A DNA stretch of 64,000 nucleotides, taken from positions 62,001-126,000 of the forward strand of contig NZ_MAYH01000048.1 of assembly GCF_001684975.1 (NCBI RefSeq). Direction: 5' to 3'. Shown piece by piece: positions 43,634-51,890 of the stretch. The first letter of the stretch is position 1, and every line of letters starts with the position of its first letter. The stretch is from Chryseobacterium artocarpi (GTDB lineage: Bacteria > Bacteroidota > Bacteroidia > Flavobacteriales > Weeksellaceae). The notes beneath the pieces were generated by a model. The model was not told the DNA's origin, did no database searches, and saw only the letters and a program-made list of their open reading frames with translations. The position numbers were made by a program, and so were the translations under genes.

Positions 43634-44608
43634 TTAACCCTCAAAATAAAGGGTACCATCTTCTCCTGCATAATTTTTCTTCCCATCAATCATTATATAA
43701 TACAACTGGAAAGGATTACCATTTTTCCAAAGCTGCATATCCCGATCAAACTTCCCGTCTAATACTTTATTATTGGGAAGAATTGTTTTAAAAATTAAAT
43801 TATTCTGATGATTGGGATCAGGCTCTGAAAGATATATCAATTGATGAACATCTACCAAAGCAATTTCATGATATTTATTAGGATATACCTCGCGGGAATA
43901 GATATCTATAAGTCCCATTAAATTTGAAGTATTCATTGTATAAATATATGGAATGCCTTTATAATACTGCCATCCTATATGTGCAAGCTCAGGTGTATTT
44001 AAAAAGATTTTATGAAGTTCAGGAATGTAAATCCCAATATAGGAATCACCAGCTTTTATTTCTATAAAATCTCTTTTAAAATTGAGCTCATATTGGTGGT
44101 TATTATAGGGCTTCAACATTTCAACATCTTCACTGTTAAGGTCATCCCAGCTCAATACGGGCTCCTTTATATCTTTTCTACTGAATGGTTCTATTCCCCA
44201 TCCCCATCCTCTATCACCTACCGGAGGTCTTGCATTTTGGATTTGCTTTTCCAGACGTATCTTTGTTTCCATGGAATAATAATAGTAATCCCATCCATCA
44301 AAAACCAAAAATTTACCTTTATCTACAGCTATTGGTTTATCAGAAATAAATGGCATAACAAGCGTTGAATTGGAACCAATGATTCCAAATTTACCATTTA
44401 GTTCAGCATGAAAACCTTTCACAGAATCATCATACCAACTTATATCGTTATATTGTGGTTGGACTGTAATAAATTTCCAAGTATCGCATAATCCCCATAA
44501 TTTTCCTTTTCTGTAAGGAATATAATTTTGTTCCTGAGAAAATACTGCACATGAGATCAACATCAAAAATATCAAAAGATATTTAAAAGTCATATTTAAT
44601 ATTTTCAT
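43634..44608 (-). CDS. WG-repeat-containing exported protein
   Basis: A 324-residue exported protein with a signal peptide (about 1-24, LISCAVFSQ; ISC could also be a lipobox). WG-type units include YRKGKLWGLCDTWKFITVQP, NDISWYDDSVKGFHAELNG and GKFGIIGSNSTLVMPFI. A Trp- and Tyr-rich C-terminal half (LMGLIDIYSREVYPNKYHEI) follows. WG repeats are thought to be beta-structured binding modules; no catalytic site is seen. It lies between the glucosaminidase gene (14 bp) and hemL (17 bp). Role unknown. Confidence 0.75.
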   Translation of the reverse strand: MKILNMTFKYLLIFLMLISCAVFSQEQNYIPYRKGKLWGLCDTWKFITVQPQYNDISWYDDSVKGFHAELNGKFGIIGSNSTLVMPFISDKPIAVDKGKFLVFDGWDYYYYSMETKIRLEKQIQNARPPVGDRGWGWGIEPFSRKDIKEPVLSWDDLNSEDVEMLKPYNNHQYELNFKRDFIEIKAGDSYIGIYIPELHKIFLNTPELAHIGWQYYKGIPYIYTMNTSNLMGLIDIYSREVYPNKYHEIALVDVHQLIYLSEPDPNHQNNLIFKTILPNNKVLDGKFDRDMQLWKNGNPFQLYYIMIDGKKNYAGEDGTLYFEG

Positions 44609-44622
44609 GGGAGTATAAGATA

Positions 44623-45681
44623 TTAGTTTCTAGGTTTTTTATCAATCAGATAAATCAGCTGTCCTGCAGATGGTTTCTGTCCTTCATCCATTCTGTTTTT
44701 AGCATACAATTTATGGAGTTTGATTCCGAATTTCTGGGCAATATCATGCATATTTTCACCAGATTCTGCTTTATAAGTGGCTGTATTTCCTGAAGAGTTT
44801 TTAGATTCAAGGAAGACGATAGAGTTTTTCTTCAATGTTTCGTTTTCCAATTCATTCCACTTCATTAGTCGGCTTTCGCTGACTTTAAATTTATTAGCAA
44901 TGAATTTAACATCGGTATCTTCTGGGATAATGATATATTTCAGACCGTCATTCGGGTGACTTTTGATAAGAATAGCGTTCAGAATCTCTGCTTTTGTTTT
45001 GATTCTTTCTACTCTTTTTTGCTGTTGTGCATAAGAAGTCTGTTTGTAAGGAACTTCTACAGTAACGGGTTCTTTAGCTTTTTTTCCAGCTTTTGAAGGT
45101 TCCAACTGAGCCATAAAAGTTCTGTCGTCTTTCAGATCCGGGTACATTTTAAGAACAGCATACAACACTTCATTAGAATTGGTGTTGTCATATTCGTATA
45201 GTCTGTACTTTTCAATTTTAGTGATAAGAATGGAAGCATAGCGCGGATTCGTTGCATATCCTGCTTTTTTCAATCCTGTTGCCCATGCTCTGTAATCCTT
45301 CATATCCAGTTTGAAAAGATTTGCATAGTATTTTCTGGTGGATAAAAATATAGAGTGATCTTCATAAGACTGTCTTGGATCGTCATATACGCGGAAACAT
45401 TCGTTTGGAGCGTCATCCGTATGTTTCATAGTTTTACCGGTCCAGTCTTCTTTACATTTTATTCCGAAGTGATTTTTACCTTCCTGTGCCAATCTGCTTT
45501 GTCCCCCGCCTGTTTCAAGAAGTCCCTGAGCAAGAGTAATAGAAGCCGGAATTTTATATTTTTCCATTTCTTCTACTGCATATTTAGCAAATTTCTGAAT
45601 GTATTGATCTTCGGTTGCCCATCCCTGAGCAGAAAATTTTGATACAACTAAAAGGCTTATGGATAGGAAAAGTCTTTTCAT
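44623..45681 (-). CDS. Glucosaminidase-domain cell wall hydrolase with LysM
   Basis: A 352-residue secreted enzyme cleaving peptidoglycan at N-acetylglucosamine. Signal peptide MKRLFLSISLLVVSKFSAQ; I prefer this ATG, and one three codons earlier is possible. The catalytic domain (roughly 25-165) has ITLAQGLLETGGGQSRLA with the putative catalytic Glu, NHFGIKCKEDWTGKT and DDPRQSYEDHSIFL, typical of FlgJ/Atl-type glucosaminidases. Two LysM-like modules follow: DTDVKFIANKFKVSESRLMK and ESGENMHDIAQKFGIKLHKL. The likely role is wall remodelling in growth or division. Six to seven bases separate it from the upstream PLP gene. Confidence 0.92.
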   Translation of the reverse strand: MKRLFLSISLLVVSKFSAQGWATEDQYIQKFAKYAVEEMEKYKIPASITLAQGLLETGGGQSRLAQEGKNHFGIKCKEDWTGKTMKHTDDAPNECFRVYDDPRQSYEDHSIFLSTRKYYANLFKLDMKDYRAWATGLKKAGYATNPRYASILITKIEKYRLYEYDNTNSNEVLYAVLKMYPDLKDDRTFMAQLEPSKAGKKAKEPVTVEVPYKQTSYAQQQKRVERIKTKAEILNAILIKSHPNDGLKYIIIPEDTDVKFIANKFKVSESRLMKWNELENETLKKNSIVFLESKNSSGNTATYKAESGENMHDIAQKFGIKLHKLYAKNRMDEGQKPSAGQLIYLIDKKPRN

Positions 45682-45696
45682 GTTTCTCAATTTTAC

Positions 45697-46605
45697 TTAT
45701 ATAATTAAATTTCTATTCTGTTTTTCTAAAAGCAGATTAGCACCTTCAATTCCCTGTAATCCACCTGTATGAAAGCACAAAATCCTGCTGTTTTCAGGAA
45801 AATATCCTTCTTCAATCAGTTCAAAAACCTTCTGCATCATCTTTCCTGTATAAATCGGTTCCAGAGGTATATCGTATTTATCTTTGAAATCATTGATAAA
45901 ACGGATATTTTCATCACTTATTTTACCATAACCTCCGAAACATGAATCTATTAGATTAAAATTCTGCTTCAAGGTTAATTCAAAAATTTTACTTTCAAGT
46001 GAAGCATCGTCAACAACCTTAAACCCTATAACTTTCTGATTTTCTTCACAAAATTTTGAAATTCCGGCAATGGTTCCTCCAGTTCCAACTGCGGTGCAAA
46101 GATAATCAAAATCTTTTGTTTGCTCATTGAGCATCATTTTTACGCCTGCTACAGCTTCTTCATTGGTTCCTCCTTCCGGCACCACTAATGCGTCTGGGAA
46201 CTCTTGTTGCAGGAATTCTGTCAGCTTTTCTTTATGACGATATTCTTCACGGGTGACAAATTTCAGGTTCATCCCGTTTCTTTTGGCAAAAAGTAATGTA
46301 GGATTGTCTCTCCATTTATGTTCCAGTTCTTGCCCTCTAATTATTCCCAGAGTGGGAACACCTGCAAGATTCCCTACAGCGGAAACTGCTGCTATATGAT
46401 TGGAAAAAGCACCTCCAAAAGTAATAATATAGGGTTTCTCCGGATTTCCCTCCAGATAATGATTGATATTATAAAATAATTTCCAGTATTTATTTCCTGA
46501 AATCTGGGGATGAATCAAGTCTTCTCTTTTGATGAAAAGTTTTACGTTTTTATGAATGGAAATTTCCTGGATGGGAATATTTTCTGTGGGAAGTTGTAAT
46601 AGCAT
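45697..46605 (-). CDS. PLP-dependent ACC deaminase / D-cysteine desulfhydrase family enzyme
   Basis: A 302-residue fold type II PLP enzyme. The PLP lysine is Lys39 in PQISGNKYWKL. The phosphate and substrate region has ITFGGAFSNHIAAVSAVG, then VVPEGGTNEEAVAGVKMM and CTAVGTGGTIAGISKF. The C-terminal ILCFHTGGLQGIEG fits the ACC deaminase/D-cysteine desulfhydrase family. In bacteria without ethylene links such enzymes more often release H2S from D-cysteine. It is the first gene of the four-gene operon ending in hemL; a -7 box (TATTTTTG) lies at 46641-46648. Confidence 0.9.
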   Translation of the reverse strand: MLLQLPTENIPIQEISIHKNVKLFIKREDLIHPQISGNKYWKLFYNINHYLEGNPEKPYIITFGGAFSNHIAAVSAVGNLAGVPTLGIIRGQELEHKWRDNPTLLFAKRNGMNLKFVTREEYRHKEKLTEFLQQEFPDALVVPEGGTNEEAVAGVKMMLNEQTKDFDYLCTAVGTGGTIAGISKFCEENQKVIGFKVVDDASLESKIFELTLKQNFNLIDSCFGGYGKISDENIRFINDFKDKYDIPLEPIYTGKMMQKVFELIEEGYFPENSRILCFHTGGLQGIEGANLLLEKQNRNLII

Positions 46606-46640
46606 TTTAGTTTTCTGGACTATTCATGGTTTATAGAATA

Positions 46641-46648
46641 CAAAAATA
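46641..46648 (-). promoter_or_regulatory. -7 promoter box of the operon ending in hemL
   Basis: On the minus strand TATTTTTG, a perfect TAnnTTTG, about 36 bp before the first ATG. No TTG at the ideal distance. Confidence 0.4.
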
Positions 46649-46779
46649 ATAAAAGATTTACTTATGATTTTTCCAGGATTACCTTTGGTTTTTACAGATA
46701 GTTATTGATTGTTTTTTAACCACAGATAATACAGAATTTGTGAAATTATTTGTGTTATTTGTGTTTAAATATAGGTTTT

Positions 46780-46827
46780 GGCTAAAGCCATTGGATCTTG
46801 GCTTATTTTATTAGATGGGCTTTAGCC
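46780..46827. repeat. Inverted repeat in a dispersed-repeat-like spacer
   Basis: GGCTAAAGCC (46780-46789) and GGCTTTAGCC (46818-46827) are inverted copies 28 bp apart, and the second is flanked by ATG/CAT to give GATGGGCTTTAGCCCATC. Just before it (46717-46765) is a TTTGTG/TTTGTGTT-rich stretch of the kind found repeated in flavobacterial intergenic regions. No coding potential. Confidence 0.55.
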
Positions 46828-46860
46828 CATCCCTATTGATGCAGCCATTCATTCACAATC

Positions 46861-46902
46861 TGATATCCGATGTCTGATGTCTGATGTCTGATGTCTGAAA
46901 TC
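46861..46902. repeat. Heptamer tandem repeat (TGATGTC, six units)
   Basis: Six consecutive 7-bp units: TGATATC, CGATGTC, three perfect TGATGTC, TGAAATC. It ends eight bases before the stop codon of the gene at 46911. A slippage-prone microsatellite; units are too short and spacer-free for CRISPR. Confidence 0.85.
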
Positions 46903-46910
46903 TAACACTT

Positions 46911-47237
46911 TTACAAATATTTCCTAAAGTTCCAGAATTTTCTTTTTTTAAGGTAATTCAAATCATGTTCATTAGCATAAGCTTCTCTTTCAAATGAGAT
47001 TCTTCTGTAAGCAAGATAACCGTCTTTAAGTTTGAAAAACCAGTAGTAATATTCTATGACATAAAAGATATAGAAGAAAATGACAAGCATTTCCAGCTGC
47101 TGTCTCAAATGAATTTTTTCGTGATTGATAAGTACTTTATTTTCCTTATCTTCGGGTTTCCTAATGAAGATAAAGGGAAAAAGAGCAATGCCATTAATTT
47201 TTAATCTTTTTAACGGCTTTTGGCATACAATTATCAT
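46911..47237 (-). CDS. Small membrane protein with HExxH motif
   Basis: A 108-residue protein. A basic N-terminus is followed by LINHEKIHLRQQLEMLVIFF, in which HEKIH matches the zinc-protease pattern HExxH directly before a membrane helix (EMLVIFFYIFYVIEYYYWF). A charged C-terminal part contains SFEREAYANEHD, where a distal Glu could be a third ligand. The layout is like a minimal M56/M48-type membrane protease, but it is much shorter. It is probably a conserved flavobacterial family. A -7 box TATATTTG (47243-47250) is directly upstream. Confidence 0.7.
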   Translation of the reverse strand: MIIVCQKPLKRLKINGIALFPFIFIRKPEDKENKVLINHEKIHLRQQLEMLVIFFYIFYVIEYYYWFFKLKDGYLAYRRISFEREAYANEHDLNYLKKRKFWNFRKYL

Positions 47238-47277
47238 ACTAACAAATATAAAAAGTTTTTTGACTTGCGTTTAACTT

Positions 47278-47460
47278 ATGGCCCATTATGACATCAAAGA
47301 AGGTGAAGACTTTTACTATAATGAACAGGGATACAAGGTTTTTACAGAGAAATTTCATCTAAAAAGAGGACATTGCTGTAAAAGCGGTTGCAGACATTGT
47401 CCATACGGGTACGATAAAAAGACTGATACATTCATTAAAATTGATAAAAAAAATAAATAA
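47278..47460 (+). CDS. Small cysteine-rich protein, DUF5522-like
   Basis: A 60-residue cytosolic protein. The centre CCKSGCRHCPYGYDK holds four closely spaced cysteines and a His, which looks like a metal or Fe-S site. MAHYDIKEGEDFYYNEQGYK precedes it. It fits the small DUF5522 family. It is divergent from the HExxH membrane protein and one base ahead of the next gene, so it is cotranscribed with the DUF4136 lipoprotein. Function unknown. Confidence 0.8.
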   Translation: MAHYDIKEGEDFYYNEQGYKVFTEKFHLKRGHCCKSGCRHCPYGYDKKTDTFIKIDKKNK

Positions 47461-47461
47461 A

Positions 47462-47989
47462 ATGAAAAAATATATTTTTATTTTGTTGGCGGCAGCTACA
47501 TTGGGATTAACGTCATGTAGCCCTTTTCAGGTGCGTTCAGATTATGCTGAAACAGCCAATTTCAATTCTTACAGAACGTATAAAATAAGAATTGATGATC
47601 TAAAATTGAATGATATTGATAAAGACAGGGTTCTTAACGAGCTTTCAAGACAACTTCAGGCTAAAGGACTACAATCTGGTGAGAATCCGGATCTGATTAT
47701 CAACGTAAAAGCTAATCATAAAAAAATTACGGATATCAATACGACTTCTCCTTACGGAATGTGGGGATGGGGCGGACCTTTCGGATGGGGCGTTGGTATG
47801 AACAGAACATGGACCAGCAATTATAATGAAGGGGCTTTGATCGTAGATCTGATTGATTCAAAAACCAATAAATTGGTATGGCAGGGTATCGGAAGCGGGA
47901 TTTCTGTAGATTCTCCAAGATCTAAGCAGAGACAAATTCCTGAAATCATGGCTGAGATTATGAAAAATTATCCGCCACAGAGAAAATAA
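47462..47989 (+). CDS. DUF4136 lipoprotein
   Basis: A 175-residue lipoprotein. I chose the ATG at 47462, one base after the preceding stop, giving MKKYIFILLAAATLGLTSC with lipidated Cys19. DUF4136 features are SDYAETANFNSYRTYKI at the start, LNELSRQLQAKGLQSGENPD, a Gly/Trp-rich loop (MWGWGGPFGWGVG), and LIVDLIDSKTNKLVWQGIGS. The C-terminus IPEIMAEIMKNYPPQ is typical. These envelope lipoproteins have no known activity. A strong terminator follows. Confidence 0.88.
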   Translation: MKKYIFILLAAATLGLTSCSPFQVRSDYAETANFNSYRTYKIRIDDLKLNDIDKDRVLNELSRQLQAKGLQSGENPDLIINVKANHKKITDINTTSPYGMWGWGGPFGWGVGMNRTWTSNYNEGALIVDLIDSKTNKLVWQGIGSGISVDSPRSKQRQIPEIMAEIMKNYPPQRK

Positions 47990-48013
47990 AATTCTATAGC
48001 TATTATTATATAT

Positions 48014-48040
48014 GCCGGTACTTTTGTGCCGGCTTTTTTA
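48014..48040 (+). terminator. Rho-independent terminator after the DUF4136 gene
   Basis: GCCGGTAC (48014-48021) TTTT GTGCCGGC (48026-48033) with one T-G pair, then a run of Ts, 24 bp past the stop codon. Confidence 0.9.
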
Positions 48041-48214
48041 TTTTCAATTACCCATTATTAATAGTTATATTTTCATAAAATATTTAATATCAATGTATTT
48101 TATAAATCAAATACAATTCACTAGCGAAATACAAATGCGATACATTCAAAATTAATGGTAATGTAATTTTTTATTCACAAAAATGTAGTAATCTTGTTGT
48201 GAAATTATATTAAT

Positions 48215-50005
48215 ATGAAAAAAATCATTCTATTCACTGTATTTGCGGGACTTGCGAATGCTCAGGCTCCTGCAGGATACTATAATGCTGCCAATGGACT
48301 GAGCGGTGCAGCATTGAAAACGGCATTAAGCAGTATTATCAGTAGCGGACATCAGGATAAAGGCTACAACGGATTATGGACTGCTTATAAAACCACAGAT
48401 ATTGACAAAGACTATGAAAATGATGGGTCAATCCTTGATATTTATTCTGAAAAACCTGTAGGGGCAGATCCTTATAAGTATATGCCAGGAAGCAATCAAT
48501 GTGGAACCTATTCTACTGAAGGAAACTGCTATAACAGAGAGCATATTGTTCCTCAAAGCTTGTTCAATCAATCTTCACCAATGGTATCTGACGTTCACTT
48601 TATCCGTGCTACAGATGGAAAGGTAAATGGAATGAGAAGTAATTATCCTTTCGGAAAGGTGGGAAGTGCAACATTTACTTCTAAAAACGGTTCAAAGCTT
48701 GGTAATTCTTCTTCTTCCGGGTATTCCGGGACGGTTTTCGAACCTATTGATGAGTTTAAGGGAGATGTAGCACGTATGATTTTCTATTTCGTAACGCGTT
48801 ACCAGAGTAAACTTTCTTCTTTTTCTTCAGGAAATATGCTTGGAAGTTCTACTTTTCCGGGACTTCAAACATGGGAATTAAATGTTCTTCTTGCATGGCA
48901 TAATCAAGATCCGGTTTCTCAGGCTGAAATCAAAAGAAATAATGCTTCTTATACATATCAGGGTAACAGAAATCCTTTTATTGATAATCCGAATTATGTA
49001 AATCTTATCTGGGGTTCTCAGACTCCAACGAATGATACACAGGCTCCGACAGCTGCAACAGGTTTAACTGTTTCAGGAAAAACGTCCAACAGTATTTCTC
49101 TTACATGGAATGCTTCTACAGACAATGTGGGTGTGTCTTCATATGATGTTTATATGAACGGAAGTCTGAAAACTAATGTGAACTCAACTTCTACAACAGT
49201 TACAGGATTGAATCCGTCTACAACATACAGTTTCTATATCGTTGCTAAAGATGCTGCTGGAAATTCGTCGTCTAACAGTGCTACTGTTTCAGGAACCACG
49301 GATGCAGGTGGAACCACTACTCCATCTACAGGTTGTGCGAGTGAAAATTTTGAGTCTATTCCTGCTGCAAGTTCTACTTATTCTACAAAGACATGGACTA
49401 ACAGCGGTATTTCGTGGACAGCTACGGATTCAAGAACTGATCAAACAATCAACAATAAAGCTATTACTGTAAGAAACGGTTCTTTAACTTCAAGCAGTTA
49501 TGGAAATGGTATTGGTTCTTTAACGGTTACTACTCAGCTTAAATTTTCAGGAAGCAATGGTGCTCTTGATGTAAAAGTAAACGGAACTACGGTAGGAACG
49601 GTACCTTACAGTACAACGGCTACAACTACAACGATCAATAACATTAATATTTCAGGTAATGTAACGGTAAGCCTGGTCAATAATTCATCAGGTAACAGAA
49701 TTGCTATTGATGATCTTACATGGACTTGTTATTCTGGTTCTTCTGCCAAACAAGCTCAGAACGTTGCCCCTGAAGCTACACAGAGTTTTAAAATCTCTCC
49801 CAACCCAATCACAAACCAGGAGATTGTTGTAAAGGGAGATGTTCAGAATGTTAAAAAAGCTGAAATTTATACTTTACAAGGTAAAGTTCTTCAGACGATC
49901 GACAGACCTTTCAGAAATGGAAATGTAATCAGAACTGTCAATCTTGGACAGGGAGTTTATATTCTTAAACTGGATGGTGTGACGACACAGTTTTTGGTAA
50001 AATAA
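48215..50005 (+). CDS. Secreted endonuclease I with Fn3 and T9SS sorting domain
   Basis: A 596-residue secreted nuclease. Signal peptide (1-17, LANAQ). The endonuclease I domain (about 18-270) has CYNREHIVPQSLFNQ with catalytic-type His110, VSDVHFIRATDGKVNGMRSN and YPFGKVG, as in secreted DNase/RNase I enzymes that use a divalent metal. A fibronectin type III module (about 275-362) opens with TNDTQAPTAATGLTVS. A beta-sandwich of about 120 residues follows. The last 70 residues are a T9SS type A sorting domain (FKISPNPITNQEIVVKG, GVYILKLDG). It probably degrades external nucleic acids for phosphate and nucleosides. Confidence 0.93.
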   Translation: MKKIILFTVFAGLANAQAPAGYYNAANGLSGAALKTALSSIISSGHQDKGYNGLWTAYKTTDIDKDYENDGSILDIYSEKPVGADPYKYMPGSNQCGTYSTEGNCYNREHIVPQSLFNQSSPMVSDVHFIRATDGKVNGMRSNYPFGKVGSATFTSKNGSKLGNSSSSGYSGTVFEPIDEFKGDVARMIFYFVTRYQSKLSSFSSGNMLGSSTFPGLQTWELNVLLAWHNQDPVSQAEIKRNNASYTYQGNRNPFIDNPNYVNLIWGSQTPTNDTQAPTAATGLTVSGKTSNSISLTWNASTDNVGVSSYDVYMNGSLKTNVNSTSTTVTGLNPSTTYSFYIVAKDAAGNSSSNSATVSGTTDAGGTTTPSTGCASENFESIPAASSTYSTKTWTNSGISWTATDSRTDQTINNKAITVRNGSLTSSSYGNGIGSLTVTTQLKFSGSNGALDVKVNGTTVGTVPYSTTATTTTINNINISGNVTVSLVNNSSGNRIAIDDLTWTCYSGSSAKQAQNVAPEATQSFKISPNPITNQEIVVKGDVQNVKKAEIYTLQGKVLQTIDRPFRNGNVIRTVNLGQGVYILKLDGVTTQFLVK

Positions 50006-50020
50006 TTTAGGTATATCTAT

Positions 50021-50057
50021 AAAAAAGGTTGATCTTCTTGTAAGGTCAACCTTTTTT
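50021..50057. terminator. Bidirectional Rho-independent terminator
   Basis: AAAAAAGGTTGA (50021-50032) pairs with TCAACCTTTTTT (50046-50057). It ends the endonuclease gene on the plus strand and the T6SS cargo gene run on the minus strand. Confidence 0.9.
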
Positions 50058-50092
50058 GTTTTTATAGTTTACGGGTTTTGACACCAAGGTTA

Positions 50093-50782
50093 TTATTTTA
50101 CAAAGTCTTTTTCTTTATAAATCACAAAGTTTTCATTACGACGAATGATTTCCTTTATTTTGGGGTCCAATCTATTGTTTTGATAAACGCTTAACGTGAT
50201 ATAATAATATTGATCTATTTTATTTTTTCCGTTACTTTTTGTTTCCTGTTTCTGTTTATTTTTTGATCGTGTTAACTGACAGAAATAAGAAGCGGTATTC
50301 CATTGATATACCAAAGCTTCATCCAAAAAAAGGGTTTTACATACTGGATTTGTTTTAAATTTCTCTGTAATGATATTTACTAATAATTGAAACTTTTTTT
50401 CATCTCCTTTAAATTCTGCAGAAGCGTTGTATGCTGCGAGTTCATTTTTCGCGTTTGTCAGCAAATGAAGAACATCAAATTTAAAGTTCCCTTCTACAGA
50501 CAGGTAGGGCTTTTCTGTTTTCTTTTTAAAAATATTATACTTAAATCCGCAGGTATCATCATCTTCGAACAATTGCTTTGCTTCTTTTTCTTCACATGTC
50601 TTATTCACAAAAACAGTTTTAAAAGGGTCAGCTTTGGATGTAATTGCATTTACATTCTCATCGAAAGTAATCTTTAGCAAATCAAAGTCTCCACAATCAG
50701 CACAAATATTATTGGTATTCTGTGATTTTGCATATGAAAACAGAAAAAGAATGACACAAAGGTTGATCGTTTTTTTAAACAT
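50093..50782 (-). CDS. Exported hypothetical protein at the end of the T6SS cargo run
   Basis: A 229-residue exported protein. The ATG at 50782 gives signal peptide MFKKTINLCVILFLFSYAKSQ. The mature part begins NTNNICADCGDFDLLKITFD, has several Cys residues that could form disulphides (CEEKEAKQLFEDDDTCGF, NPVCKTLF, YFCQLTRSK), and ends with a basic helix. I do not recognise a family. It is 28 bp after the truncated lipoprotein copy and shares the final terminator, so it is the likely last gene. It may be another periplasmic immunity protein; that is inference. Confidence 0.6.
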   Translation of the reverse strand: MFKKTINLCVILFLFSYAKSQNTNNICADCGDFDLLKITFDENVNAITSKADPFKTVFVNKTCEEKEAKQLFEDDDTCGFKYNIFKKKTEKPYLSVEGNFKFDVLHLLTNAKNELAAYNASAEFKGDEKKFQLLVNIITEKFKTNPVCKTLFLDEALVYQWNTASYFCQLTRSKNKQKQETKSNGKNKIDQYYYITLSVYQNNRLDPKIKEIIRRNENFVIYKEKDFVK

Positions 50783-50810
50783 AAATGAGATTTTGGTTAA
50801 CAATACATTC

Positions 50811-50870
50811 TTACTTTTTGGAACATGTCCAAAAGCTTACGATAGATACAAAAAAAATAACATTTTTCAT
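50811..50870 (-). pseudogene. Truncated third copy of the immunity-type lipoprotein gene
   Basis: Four bases after the stop of the lipoprotein gene at 50874, an ATG opens MKNVIFFVSIVSFWTCSKK and stops. This matches MKNVILLCVSVVNLWGCSQ, the signal and lipobox of the gene just before it, with the same 3-bp gene spacing as between the two full copies. Everything after the lipobox is lost. I read it as the remnant of a third tandem copy. A functional 19-residue lipopeptide is less likely. Confidence 0.6.
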
Positions 50871-50873
50871 AGA

Positions 50874-51887
50874 TTAACGTATTACTTCAAGACCGTCTTC
50901 TAATTTCTTTCCCTCTGGAAGATACAAATAATAATTTCTGAAGTTAACAATTGTACTTCCTTTTTCATTTTTATATTTTCCCCATAAAGCTGAGTTTGAT
51001 CTTAATCTTGGATCTAAACTTTTCTGTTGTAGAGTAATTAACTTACCATTTCCAAAAATTTTAAAGTCATAGTCTTTAATTTGTTCTAAAGCATACGACC
51101 CAATAGTAAATGGTTTTAAGTAAGAGTTTTTGGTATCCAATAAACTTTGTTCATCATCATATGAAGCTTGTGTAGTTTCTTTTTCCTTTTGAAATAAGAA
51201 AGAAAATACTTTATCTTTTTCCTTATTCTTGTATAAATTCCATTGATTTTGATAAAAATTCAGAGTAGTTTCTTCTAACTTTTTTCGGTCCAACTTTGTA
51301 AGATCCTGCCCCTTAGTCCATCCAACATTTTCATAAGGAACTGTTGCATCAAACTCATAGGTTATTTCATAATACTCTTTTCCTGCACCTTCAAATTCAG
51401 GAATTGCCATATCATTATGCTCGCCAGCCATTTTTATTTTTGTTGGGAGCTTAAATTCTTTAACTGCTACAGAGTTATATTCGGAATCTTTTTTATCTAC
51501 ATATTCTATTTCTAAATTACATGACACATTCGGAGATAATACATTTCCTGATCTGCTATATTCTTCTGGTGCCGGATATAAGCGTAAAGTTATTTTCTGC
51601 TTTCCACTTTTAAGTATACCATTATTAATATTGTAAGGTGTCATTTCCTGCCCATAGTTAAATAATTTTGCTATAGGATAATCATTAACAAGTACTTCAT
51701 AAAGACATAAAGAGTTTCTAACATACACCTGATATACAGGTTCTTTTGGATAATGCTTTATTTCTTTAAGCATTGTTGGAATATAATTTTCGGTAGTTAA
51801 TATCGGATTAACCTCTTGCTGTTTTTCAGCTTGTGAACATCCCCAAAGATTTACAACAGATACACAAAGGAGAATTACATTTTTCAT
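50874..51887 (-). CDS. Lipoprotein, immunity candidate (copy 2)
   Basis: A 337-residue lipoprotein: MKNVILLCVSVVNLWGC, lipidated Cys17. It is paralogous to the gene at 51891-52901. Shared stretches are KEPVYQVYVRNSLCLYEVLV, SGKQKITLRLYPAPEEYSRS, FKLPTKIKMAGEHNDMAIPE and the C-terminal YLPEGKKLEDGLEVIR. The segment between about 215 and 300 differs between the copies. Tandem lipoproteins directly behind a T6SS effector gene usually protect the periplasm against it, and local divergence fits recognition of different toxin variants. Family not recognised; immunity is inferred from context. Confidence 0.7.
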   Translation of the reverse strand: MKNVILLCVSVVNLWGCSQAEKQQEVNPILTTENYIPTMLKEIKHYPKEPVYQVYVRNSLCLYEVLVNDYPIAKLFNYGQEMTPYNINNGILKSGKQKITLRLYPAPEEYSRSGNVLSPNVSCNLEIEYVDKKDSEYNSVAVKEFKLPTKIKMAGEHNDMAIPEFEGAGKEYYEITYEFDATVPYENVGWTKGQDLTKLDRKKLEETTLNFYQNQWNLYKNKEKDKVFSFLFQKEKETTQASYDDEQSLLDTKNSYLKPFTIGSYALEQIKDYDFKIFGNGKLITLQQKSLDPRLRSNSALWGKYKNEKGSTIVNFRNYYLYLPEGKKLEDGLEVIR

Positions 51888-51890
51888 AAG

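Noticed and set aside
46861..46902. CRISPR-like array
   Set aside because: Units are 7 bp with no spacers and no cas genes are present; it is a simple tandem repeat.
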